From Elusimicrobiota bacterium (GTDB lineage Bacteria; Elusimicrobiota; Elusimicrobia; F11): a stretch of 8,771 nucleotides of DNA. The stretch lies in assembly GCA_022709485.1 (NCBI GenBank), contig JAKLIS010000040.1:1-8771 (forward strand), read 5' to 3'. The number at the start of each line of letters is the position of its first letter. Positions within the stretch are counted from its first letter, which is position 1. Below the pieces are notes generated by a model, which had not been told where the DNA came from, ran no database searches, and worked only from the letters and a program-made list of their open reading frames with translations. Positions 1-5,783 of this stretch are shown here, piece by piece. A program made the translations under genes and the position numbers.

Positions 1-1011
1 CGCCACATCTCATGGGTTCGGTTGTTTTCCATCATCTGCGGAGCTCTGGGGTTGGTCCTTGTCGCCTGGACAATTAGAAAATTTGAGGTGGCCGACGCCA
101 CGAAAACCCTCATGGTAGCGGTTTTCCCCGCCACCACTCCCGCTTTTCTATTTGCCTTCACCAGTTACAACAATGACAGCCTTTCAAATTTGATGGGAAT
201 GGCCATGACGGCGTTTTTATTTCGATTTCTTTCAAATTATGAGCCCCTGAGGTCGAATGGGGTTTGGCTCGCGCTTATATCCTTCGCGGCGAAGGCCGGG
301 TTTTACACCAAATACACCGTCATTAACGCAGCCTTCTCTCTTATTTTGATGGTGCTGTGTCTCACTCTCCTTAAGAAAATTACAGTGAAAAAAGGAACGC
401 ACGCGATGTTGGCTTTGCTCATTCCCTTCGGACTTCTTTTTTCCTGGCTTTATTTCCACAATTACCTGGCCACCGGGAATTTAATTCCCACCAATTTTGA
501 CTGGGCCCGGGCCATTCTCCCGTCCACGACTTTCGGACGCGCTTTCATGCCGGATCTGAAAAGTGTCGGATTTTTGTCGCGCCCTTTTTCGGGAGATAAA
601 CTATTTTATCCGCTATATCATTTGTCCTCATCCCTCTTTGGCGCGGTGGAATTTGATTGGGAGAGGTCCCGAAACCTTTTTAAATGGACGGCGTGGCTTT
701 TATTTTCAATCCGTCTATTGATTCAACTTTTGGCGGTAGGATTTTCATGGACAAGCCGGCCCGCCCGGTGGGCGGTATCCATTTTGGTCATCGCTTCTTT
801 ATTTCAACTCATTTTCTTCTTTCGATACCCCACCCCCCTCCATATGAGTTTTCGATATGTGGCATGGACGTGGATTCTCTGGGGAATTTTATATTTCAAC
901 TTGATTCGAACGGCTTCGTTATCGAGCCGGCCGTGGATTCGTAAATCCATTTATGGTTTGTTATGTGTGTCGGTGGGTTTACAGGGACTTTTTCTGTGGG
1001 CGATGACTTAA
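1..1011 (+). CDS. Polytopic membrane protein, GT-C (PMT/ArnT-like) glycosyltransferase-like, C-terminal part (5' end cut by window edge)
   Basis: The reading frame is open from base 1 to the TAA at 1009-1011, giving 336 visible residues. No in-frame stop precedes the TTG at 22, so the gene begins outside the window and TTG 22 is probably not the true start. The visible part has about eight strongly hydrophobic segments separated by short charged loops. A loop with YNNDSLSN is followed by a helix containing a KAGFYTKYT segment. This resembles GT-C membrane glycosyltransferases, where a 'ND' loop and an 'LTKY'-type segment are common. By family knowledge such enzymes move sugars from polyprenyl-phosphate donors onto lipids or proteins at the outer face of the inner membrane. 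The N-terminal acidic catalytic motif that would settle this lies outside the window. The assignment rests on overall pattern only; another multi-spanning membrane protein is possible. The gene converges on amrS with only 10 bp between the stop codons. Confidence 0.6.
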   Translation, partial: RHISWVRLFSIICGALGLVLVAWTIRKFEVADATKTLMVAVFPATTPAFLFAFTSYNNDSLSNLMGMAMTAFLFRFLSNYEPLRSNGVWLALISFAAKAGFYTKYTVINAAFSLILMVLCLTLLKKITVKKGTHAMLALLIPFGLLFSWLYFHNYLATGNLIPTNFDWARAILPSTTFGRAFMPDLKSVGFLSRPFSGDKLFYPLYHLSSSLFGAVEFDWERSRNLFKWTAWLLFSIRLLIQLLAVGFSWTSRPARWAVSILVIASLFQLIFFFRYPTPLHMSFRYVAWTWILWGILYFNLIRTASLSSRPWIRKSIYGLLCVSVGLQGLFLWAMT

Positions 1012-1021
1012 TGGGGCGGCT

Positions 1022-2059
1022 TTAATTCCAAATTCCAGGGCAAGGTTCATTGCAATGAAGGCAACGTCCAGGGGCGGATAATCGGCTTGATTTGGTTTGA
1101 AACCCGTCTCTTTCAATAAGTACCCGACCGCACTTTGAACAGAATGTCGAACTTTCTTCCACATCACGAATATTGCCGGTGTAAACAAAACGAATCCCGC
1201 TTTTTCGGGCGATATCCCGGGCATCAAACAACGTTTGGGGAGGAGTGGGTGGGGTGTCATTCATTTTCCAATCCGGATGAAAAGCCGAAAAATGGATGGG
1301 CACGTCCGGCCCCAGGTTCGTTATGATCCAATCGGCCATCGCGTTTAATTCCTTGGGGGAATCATTTTCCCCTGGGATGAGGAGGGTGGTGACCTCCAGC
1401 CAGGCTTTTGTTTGTCGTTTGATATAGACAAGAGTTTCGAGGACATCTCCCAATTTTCCGCCGGCCACGTTTCTATAAAACTTTTCTGAAAAGGCTTTGA
1501 GATCCACGTTGGCCGCGTCCATATAACGAAAAAAATGCTCTCTCGCTACGCCGTTGATGTAGCCATTGGTGACGGCCACAGCCTTGATGCCAAGAGATCG
1601 GGCCGCTTTTGCCGTGTCTACGGCGAATTCGTGGAATATGATGGGCTCGTTATAGGTAAACGCCACGCTTTTCGCGCCCCGCTCCCGGGAGAGCTGAGCG
1701 ATGTCTTCCGGAAAAGCGTCCAGGGGCAATTGATGCTCTTCCCGGGATTTACTGATGTTCCAGTTCTGACAAAACCGGCAATTGAGGTTACATCCAATAG
1801 TGCCGAATGAAAGAACTGTGGATCCGGGGAGAAAATGATAAAGCGGTTTTTTTTCAATGGGGTCCAAGGCGATGCCGCTCGTTTTTCCATAAGTGGTAAG
1901 TACAATTTGGTCCTCAAGGCGTTGGCGAACATAACAAAACCCATGCTGACCCTCTTTCAACCGGCAATACCGGGGACAAGCGTCGCACTGGATTCGGCCG
2001 TCGGGAAGCCGATGCCAAAACTCCGAGGGAACCGTATGGGGATTTCTATCGTTAACCAT
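1022..2059 (-). CDS. amrS: AmmeMemoRadiSam system radical SAM enzyme
   Basis: This 345-residue protein is a radical SAM enzyme of the PflA-like (COG1180) group. The 4Fe-4S/SAM cluster motif CxxxCxxC is C90-C94-C97 in GCNLNCRFCQNW, and TYNEP (135-139) is the usual family motif that follows. An N-terminal cysteine set (C25, C28, C32, C42) and a C-terminal zinc-ribbon-like set (C307, C310, C333, C336, C340), ending in PGIWN, are characteristic of the AmmeMemoRadiSam branch rather than of pyruvate formate-lyase activase. In that system the enzyme is usually encoded with a Memo-like protein and an AMMECR1-like protein; neither is in this window. The reaction is not inferable from the sequence. The ATG at 2059 is the first methionine and places the cysteine motif where the family has it, although no strong ribosome binding site precedes it. 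Length is normal and the protein appears intact and cytoplasmic. Confidence 0.9.
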   Translation of the reverse strand: MVNDRNPHTVPSEFWHRLPDGRIQCDACPRYCRLKEGQHGFCYVRQRLEDQIVLTTYGKTSGIALDPIEKKPLYHFLPGSTVLSFGTIGCNLNCRFCQNWNISKSREEHQLPLDAFPEDIAQLSRERGAKSVAFTYNEPIIFHEFAVDTAKAARSLGIKAVAVTNGYINGVAREHFFRYMDAANVDLKAFSEKFYRNVAGGKLGDVLETLVYIKRQTKAWLEVTTLLIPGENDSPKELNAMADWIITNLGPDVPIHFSAFHPDWKMNDTPPTPPQTLFDARDIARKSGIRFVYTGNIRDVEESSTFCSKCGRVLIERDGFQTKSSRLSAPGRCLHCNEPCPGIWN

Positions 2060-2086
2060 AATGGGATATATTAGGAAAAATCACCC

Positions 2087-2093
2087 AAGGAGG
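2087..2093 (+). promoter_or_regulatory. Strong Shine-Dalgarno site (AAGGAGG) of the peroxiredoxin-like gene
   Basis: AAGGAGG stands 8 nt before the ATG at 2102. It is a near-perfect ribosome binding site and fixes that start. It lies in the 42-bp divergent gap to amrS, so both genes must be transcribed from this short gap or from within each other's 5' ends. A TATATT at 2067-2072 could be a -10 element for the rightward gene, but I see no matching -35. Confidence 0.85.
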
Positions 2094-2101
2094 TTTTCAC
2101 C

Positions 2102-2686
2102 ATGTCGCTCACTCTATCAACCATGCTTCCCTTAAAATCAAAAGCCCCCGATTTCAAATTGGGAGATGTGATATCAGGAAAGGTGTTTACGCTGAAAGAT
2201 TTCGCGGACAAAAAATTGCTGCTTGTCATGTTTATATGCCGCCATTGTCCGTATGTTCAGCACATCAAAAAAGAATTGGCAAACCTGGGCCGGGAATATC
2301 CCCCAAAAAATGTGGCCATGGTGGCCATTAGTTCCAACGACGCGGAAAATTATGCCGAAGACGCCCCGACGGGCTTAAGAGAAATGGCCCGAGAATCGAA
2401 TTTTAGTTTTCCATTTCTCTATGACGAGGACCAAAGCGTGGCCAAGGCGTATTCCGCCGCCTGCACGCCGGACTTCTTTTTGTTTGACCAGAATCGGCAG
2501 CTCATTTACCGAGGCCAATTGGACGATTCCCGGCCCGGAAACGGAAAACCCGTGACGGGGGCTGATCTTCGAATGGCGTTGGACGCCGCCTTGGCGGGCC
2601 AGCCCATCGACCCCCACCAGAAACCCAGCGCGGGGTGCAACATCAAATGGAAGCGGGGGATGGAGCCAGCTTATTCTCGACGATGA
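2102..2686 (+). CDS. Thioredoxin-fold peroxiredoxin-like protein (PRX_like1 / AhpC-TSA type)
   Basis: The 194-residue protein has the layout of the AhpC/TSA-type 'thioredoxin family protein' group. An N-terminal APDFKL segment (15-20) is typical of peroxiredoxins. A CxxC active site sits after the first core strand, MFICRHCPYV (C46, C49). A CTPDFFLFD strand (C121-P123, with the cis-Pro region of the fold) follows, and the C-terminus carries PSAGCNIKWK (C179), a signature of this particular family. Family members usually have NHCPYV; here the first position is R47. No signal peptide or lipobox is visible, so a cytoplasmic thiol oxidoreductase or peroxidase role is likely; the natural substrate is unknown. 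The start at 2102 is set by the ribosome binding site at 2087-2093. The gene is divergent from amrS and is followed by a repeat-filled gap, so it is probably monocistronic. Confidence 0.85.
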   Translation: MSLTLSTMLPLKSKAPDFKLGDVISGKVFTLKDFADKKLLLVMFICRHCPYVQHIKKELANLGREYPPKNVAMVAISSNDAENYAEDAPTGLREMARESNFSFPFLYDEDQSVAKAYSAACTPDFFLFDQNRQLIYRGQLDDSRPGNGKPVTGADLRMALDAALAGQPIDPHQKPSAGCNIKWKRGMEPAYSRR

Positions 2687-2710
2687 CCCAAAGGCATTTC
2701 TTCCGTCAGG

Positions 2711-2947
2711 AATATCTCAGGGCGACGAACCCCTTCGTCATGCCGAGAAGTTTCTGCTCGGCACGAGAAGTTTTTGCTCGGCACGAGAAGTTTCTGCTCG
2801 GCACGAGAGGTTTCTGCTCGGCACGAGCCCTGAGCAGAAACATCTCAGGGTGACGGACCTCTTCGTCATGCCGAGAAGCTTCTGCTCGGCACGAGCCCTG
2901 AGCAGAGGCATCTCAGGGCGACGAACCTCTTCGTCATGCTGAGAGAT
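2711..2947. repeat. Interspersed palindromic repeat cluster, three copies of a ~57-bp core
   Basis: A core beginning ATCTCAGGG, continuing with an ACGAACC(T/C)CTTCGTCATG-like segment and ending with GCCGAG hairpin sequence, occurs at 2711-2767, 2839-2895 and, shortened, 2907-2947. Between the cores lie two CCCTGAG / CTCAGGG inverted pairs with 9-nt spacers: 2828-2834 with 2844-2850, and 2896-2902 with 2912-2918. This resembles the chromosomal 'CGTCATGCTGAG'-type interspersed repeats seen in many bacterial genomes. The cluster begins 24 bp after the peroxiredoxin-like gene's stop. It could act as a transcription terminator or mRNA 3' stabiliser, which is inference. Confidence 0.85.
2745..2824. 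repeat. 20-bp tandem repeat, four contiguous copies (fifth copy at 2873-2892)
   Basis: The unit GAGAAGTTTCTGCTCGGCAC is repeated at 2745-2764, 2765-2784, 2785-2804 and 2805-2824 with at most one mismatch per copy (T at 2774, G at 2809). A further single copy, with C for T, is at 2873-2892. The unit is itself potentially structured: TGCCGAG (2741-2747) pairs with CTCGGCA (2757-2763) around a 9-nt loop. The arrangement suggests local expansion of one arm of the longer interspersed repeat by slippage or unequal recombination, so copy number may vary between strains. Confidence 0.9.
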
Positions 2948-3038
2948 CAATCAGTTGAAAGAAATGCCCGTCTCCCAGGAAATAAACTGCGAGATCCTGC
3001 CGGAGGCCACGAATAGCTGAAAAGACGAAAAAAACTCT

Positions 3039-3082
3039 CCAAATTTTCGGCGTGTTTTTATAACCTGCAAAGGAAAATTTGG
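3039..3082. repeat. 10-bp perfect inverted repeat upstream of the secreted-protein gene
   Basis: CCAAATTTTC (3039-3048) is inverted as GAAAATTTGG (3073-3082), with a 24-nt spacer. It stands about 100 bp before the start at 3183. It could be a wide-spaced regulator site or an mRNA hairpin. By chance alone a pair of this size is not very unlikely in a window of this length, so functional meaning is uncertain. Confidence 0.35.
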
Positions 3083-3169
3083 CTAATTTGTCGCAAGGAA
3101 CGACCAGAAGGTGATTTGTGCATTAAGTCGTCTTGCGGTTTTCCGTCTCAAAAGTAAAGCTTTAGATAT

Positions 3170-3173
3170 GAGG
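3170..3173 (+). promoter_or_regulatory. Shine-Dalgarno site (GAGG) selecting the start at 3183
   Basis: GAGG lies 9 nt before ATG 3183. The other in-frame starts, GTG 3111 and ATG 3168, lack a comparable site. Only the 3183 start places the hydrophobic signal sequence at the very N-terminus. Confidence 0.6.
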
Positions 3174-3182
3174 TTAGATGGA

Positions 3183-3545
3183 ATGAAGCGTCTCTTAATA
3201 ATCGGTTTAATAATGGCGGGAATGTCGGGATTTTCCTGGGCCGGCGAGGAAAGCGTCGGAATGGATGATTTGAAATCTTACTACACTAAAGAGAAGGCTT
3301 ATTGGGACCAATTTCTTGAAACCAATTGCGCCCCCGGAATAGAAACCAAAAAATGCCAAGTCGCCCAAAAAATGCAGGAAACTTACGTTTATCTTCTGAC
3401 CGATTTGATGCGAGATAAAGCGGTTCAACGCGTTCGGCGAAGCGAGCCGACCCGCGTTGTTTACGAAGTCCCCCTCGCTCCTTCTCCAGTTGAAGAAAGC
3501 GCCGCCCTCGTCGAACCCCAGACAGCGGCGGAAGACATTCCCTAA
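3183..3545 (+). CDS. Small exported protein of unknown function
   Basis: This is a 120-residue protein with a clear Sec signal peptide: MKR, then a hydrophobic core (residues 4-18), then a likely signal peptidase I site after A20 (SWA|GEE). No lipobox cysteine is present, so the mature product (about 100 residues) should be soluble in the periplasm or outside the cell. The mature part has a charged, probably helical region (25-85) with two cysteines (C49 and C58, in NCAPGIETKKC) that could form a disulfide. A proline- and glutamate-rich tail (95-120) is probably disordered. I do not recognise the family. The frame could extend up to GTG 3111, but ribosome binding site position and signal-peptide placement favour ATG 3183. 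The stop is 2 bp from the convergent archease stop codon, so no terminator separates the two genes. Confidence 0.7.
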   Translation: MKRLLIIGLIMAGMSGFSWAGEESVGMDDLKSYYTKEKAYWDQFLETNCAPGIETKKCQVAQKMQETYVYLLTDLMRDKAVQRVRRSEPTRVVYEVPLAPSPVEESAALVEPQTAAEDIP

Positions 3546-3547
3546 TT

Positions 3548-3979
3548 TTAGACGTCCAACACCACCCGCGCCAAATACCCGCCGGCTGTTTTTTTGGCTT
3601 CCAAACTGTGAAACGTGACCGCTTTGATGTCGGCCCGTTCTTGATGCCTTTGTGGATCGAGAGGTTCGCCCCCCATGACCGCCACCAGTTCGAATCCTTT
3701 CTCTGCTTCATGGACATTGATGGTTTGAGCTGAAAGAAGCAAGCCTTTCACGTCTTTTAAATAAACCAGCTCTTGGAGGAATTGATACAGGAGAATGTCC
3801 AGATGGCGGTTGGACAATTCCAATTTAATGTTCTCGGTGGTTTTAAGATCTTGGGGATTATCTATTTGGACCGCCAGGAAGGCGTCAGCGGCATCGGAGA
3901 AGAGGCCGTTTAGATCTGTGGCTTCCACTTCAAAGGCAATGTCGGCAATCGCGATGTCTTCGAGAAAACGAAAAGTCAT
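3548..3979 (-). CDS. Archease, activating cofactor of the RNA ligase RtcB
   Basis: The 143-residue protein has the full archease pattern. An N-terminal strand with D13 (LEDIAIADIAFEVEA) is followed by a helix with LFSDAADAF (27-34). A central helix, LDILLYQFLQELVYL (60-74), precedes a strand carrying ADIKAVTFH (116-124), and the protein ends VVLDV. In archaea and humans archease speeds RtcB guanylylation and allows multiple turnover, binding metal through conserved acidic residues. The usual 'DHTAD' motif reads DIAIAD here, so the family His-Thr pair is replaced while the second aspartate is kept; I believe this is a known bacterial variant rather than damage. AAAGGA at 3985-3990 is a good ribosome binding site 5 nt before the start. 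The gene follows rtcB by 17 bp on the same strand, which indicates co-transcription. Confidence 0.9.
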   Translation of the reverse strand: MTFRFLEDIAIADIAFEVEATDLNGLFSDAADAFLAVQIDNPQDLKTTENIKLELSNRHLDILLYQFLQELVYLKDVKGLLLSAQTINVHEAEKGFELVAVMGGEPLDPQRHQERADIKAVTFHSLEAKKTAGGYLARVVLDV

Positions 3980-3996
3980 AAATATCCTTTCACTCG

Positions 3997-5451
3997 TTAA
4001 CCTTTGACGTTTCCGATGGGAATAAACCGCGCCACTTTCCGCGTGAGCCCCGACTGGTCCGCCGACGCCACCACTTCATCGACATCTTTATAGGCATCCC
4101 CCGCCTCTTCAGCCAATCCCCCCATCGATGTGCTTCGGACATAAATTCCATGGGTTCGCATTTTGGCCAAAAGCTCCGATCCGCGGAATTGTTTTTTCGC
4201 TTGGGTCCGGCTCATCGTCCGGCCGGCGCCATGAGCGGTAGTATGAAACGACTGAGCGGAAGAAGTTTGACCCATTAAGAGATAGGAGCCGGTTTCCATG
4301 CTTCCGCCGATAATCACCGGCTGCCCCAGATCCCGCAAATCTTCGGGGAGCTCTTTAAACCCGGGGCCGAAAGCGCGGGTGGCGCCTTTCCGGTGAATGA
4401 GTAATTTTTTCGGGTGGCCGTTGGTGACATGTTCCTCCACTTTGGCCGTGTTGTGAGAAATGTCGTACACCTGCCGCATTCCGAGGTCTCGCGGACTTTT
4501 TCGTAAGACCTCTTCAAATATTTCCCGGGTGTGGTAAAGAATCATCTGGCGATTGGCAAATGCCATATTCAACGCGCAGTTCATAGCAGCAAAATAAGCC
4601 TGGCCTTCGGGGCTCTTAAAGGGGGCGCAGGCCAGCTCCCGATCCGGCAGTTTTAAATGGAACTTGGACGCCATGAGCCCGACGAATTTTTCGATGTAAT
4701 CGCTGGCGACTTGGTGGCCAAACCCGCGGCTACCGCTATGAAACATAATTACAATTTGATTGGGGAATAGTCCCAGCCGGGAAGCGATGTTTTCATCAAA
4801 AATATTTTCTTTCTTGAGCACCTGAATTTCCAGGTAATGGTTCCCGGAGCCCAGCGTTCCCACTTGGCTCAAGCCCCGCTCCACCGCCCGTTCTGAGACC
4901 GCGCTGGAGAAAGCGCCTTCTACACAACCCCGGGCTTCGGTGCGATCTAAATCTTCTTTTTCTCCGTACCCGCGGTCCACGCACCATTTGGCGCCTTTTT
5001 CCAAGAGATCTCTAAATTCGCCGCGATTCAGTTTTAGAAGGCCCTTTGTCCCCACACCCACCGGAATTCGATCAAATAAAGCATTCACCAATTCTTCAAT
5101 CTTGGGTTGAACTTCATCAACGGTGAGATCTGTTGAGATGAGACGCATTCCGCAATTAATATCAAAGCCAATTCCTCCCGGAGAGATAACCCCATCTTCT
5201 TCTCGGAAAGCGGCCACTCCGCCAATCGGAAATCCATATCCCCAGTGAGCGTCCGGCATGCAACATACGTATTTCTCCAACCCGGGAAGACAGGCCACAT
5301 TCGAAATTTGATCAAAAACGCCCCCGTCCATCTGTTCAATGAGTTTTTGGGTGGCAAAAAGACGCGCCGGCACGCGCATGCCTTGTTTGAAGGTGGTGGG
5401 GAGCTCCCACACGGTGTCTGATATTTTTTTTAACGCTTGTATTTGAGCCAT
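3997..5451 (-). CDS. rtcB: RtcB RNA-splicing ligase (archaeal-length type)
   Basis: RtcB joins RNA 2',3'-cyclic phosphate or 3'-phosphate ends to 5'-OH ends using GTP and Mn2+, in tRNA splicing or RNA repair. At 484 residues it matches the ~480-residue archaeal type rather than the ~408-residue E. coli type. All expected active-site residues are visible: D97 and C100 in GFDINCG, H205 in GSGNHYLE, H238 in FHSGSRG, H333 in ISHNTAK and H407 in TAHGAGRTMSR, the last being the guanylylated histidine in known RtcBs. MPDAHWGYGFPIGG (65-78) is also typical, and the C-terminus ends VKG as in characterised enzymes. AGGTG at 5457-5461 is the ribosome binding site, 5 nt before ATG 5451. The archease gene directly downstream indicates a dedicated partner. 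No RtcR regulator or rtcA is present, and I saw no sigma-54 site in the short leader. The protein appears intact. Confidence 0.97.
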   Translation of the reverse strand: MAQIQALKKISDTVWELPTTFKQGMRVPARLFATQKLIEQMDGGVFDQISNVACLPGLEKYVCCMPDAHWGYGFPIGGVAAFREEDGVISPGGIGFDINCGMRLISTDLTVDEVQPKIEELVNALFDRIPVGVGTKGLLKLNRGEFRDLLEKGAKWCVDRGYGEKEDLDRTEARGCVEGAFSSAVSERAVERGLSQVGTLGSGNHYLEIQVLKKENIFDENIASRLGLFPNQIVIMFHSGSRGFGHQVASDYIEKFVGLMASKFHLKLPDRELACAPFKSPEGQAYFAAMNCALNMAFANRQMILYHTREIFEEVLRKSPRDLGMRQVYDISHNTAKVEEHVTNGHPKKLLIHRKGATRAFGPGFKELPEDLRDLGQPVIIGGSMETGSYLLMGQTSSAQSFHTTAHGAGRTMSRTQAKKQFRGSELLAKMRTHGIYVRSTSMGGLAEEAGDAYKDVDEVVASADQSGLTRKVARFIPIGNVKG

Positions 5452-5580
5452 AAATTCACCTGTTATTTATATGTGCATAGGTGCATAAGTTTCCCTCACC
5501 CCGGCCCTCTCCCAGAGGGAGAGGGAGGAAGAGAGCGCATCACTAAAGAATTCGGGTTCCCTCTCCCTTGGGGAGAGCCA

Positions 5581-5618
5581 AAAGAAAGCGGACTCCCTCT
5601 CCCGCTTGCGGGAGAGGG
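5581..5618. repeat. 38-bp direct repeat, copy 1, with 11-bp-stem palindrome
   Basis: This 38-bp block begins AAAGAAAGCGGACT and is identical to 5645-5682. It contains a perfect palindrome: CCCTCTCCCGC (5595-5605), loop TT, and GCGGGAGAGGG (5608-5618). An 11-bp GC-rich stem with a 2-nt gap would extrude as a cruciform or fold as a very stable RNA hairpin. Confidence 0.92.
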
Positions 5619-5644
5619 AAACCTAAGAAATGCGCCTCTCCCTT

Positions 5645-5682
5645 AAAGAAAGCGGACTCCCTCTCCCGCTTGCGGGAGAGGG
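5645..5682. repeat. 38-bp direct repeat, copy 2, with 11-bp-stem palindrome
   Basis: This block is identical to 5581-5618 and offset from it by 64 bp. Its palindrome occupies 5659-5682, and its right arm runs straight into the 21-bp terminal inverted repeat (5674-5694). The perfect identity of the two copies points to recent duplication or gene conversion. Confidence 0.92.
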
Positions 5683-5720
5683 CCGGGGTGAGGGCGCTAG
5701 AAAAGGAATGCACTTCCTTT

Positions 5721-5783
5721 CCCTCTAAGGAGAGGGCCAGGCCCGCCCGCCGGTGCCCGAAGGGCGAAGGCGGGGTGAGAGTC
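5721..5783. repeat. Degenerate repeat copy with nested GC-rich hairpin
   Basis: CCCTCT (5721-5726) pairs with AGAGGG (5731-5736), and the following GGCCAGG...GGGGTGAGAG looks like the same repeat family split by about 30 bp. The interrupting piece is itself structured: CCCGCC (5746-5751) pairs with GGCGGG (5769-5774), enclosing GCCC (5755-5758) with GGGC (5762-5765). It ends about 26 bp before the lipoprotein start codon, so it may form part of that gene's 5' leader. Confidence 0.65.

Larger units (their letters stand above)
2687..3182. other. Gene-free interval (496 bp) containing an interspersed repeat cluster
   Basis: No credible gene is present. Short open frames through 2635-2950 on both strands are made of the tandem repeat and have no family resemblance or ribosome binding sites. 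Positions 2711-2947 are repeats (listed separately). Positions 2948-3168 look like unique sequence, with one 10-bp inverted repeat at 3039-3082. The promoter of the secreted-protein gene at 3183 should lie here, but I could not find a convincing -35/-10 pair. Confidence 0.75.
5493..5694. repeat. Palindromic repeat array bounded by a 21-bp perfect inverted repeat
   Basis: The left end, 5493-5513 (starting CCCTCACCCCGG), is the exact reverse complement of 5674-5694. Inside are perfect palindromes: CCCTCTCCC/GGGAGAGGG at 5505-5513 and 5517-5525 (3-nt loop), CTCTCCC/GGGAGAG at 5561-5567 and 5571-5577, and the two 24-bp palindromes listed separately. The building block, GGCCCTCTCCC with GGGAGAGGG and a GGGGTGAGGG flank, is a widespread type of bacterial interspersed repeat (REP/MITE-like). 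No coding capacity or transposase is associated with it. Confidence 0.9.

Noticed and set aside
2745..2892. Possible CRISPR array
   Set aside because: The 20-bp units are directly contiguous with no unique spacers, and there is no cas gene; it is a tandem repeat within an interspersed palindromic family.
2635..2950. Short open frames on both strands through the repeat cluster
   Set aside because: They owe their length to repeat units lacking stops, lack ribosome binding sites, and one overlaps the end of the peroxiredoxin-like gene.
3111..3182. Upstream starts (GTG 3111, ATG 3168) for the small exported protein
   Set aside because: They would put 5-24 charged residues ahead of the signal peptide and lack a good ribosome binding site.
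3286..3717. 143-codon minus-strand open frame spanning the exported-protein and archease genes
   Set aside because: It is an out-of-frame shadow of archease and antisense to the exported-protein gene, with Trp/Lys/Arg-rich composition unlike a real protein.
5466..5471. TATAAA on the minus strand as the -10 of rtcB
   Set aside because: The implied transcription start would fall within or next to the rtcB ribosome binding site, and no -35 lies at the right distance.
5505..5525. Rho-independent terminator from the GC-rich hairpin
   Set aside because: The stem is strong but no T-tract follows on either strand, and it lies upstream of both flanking genes rather than at a gene end.
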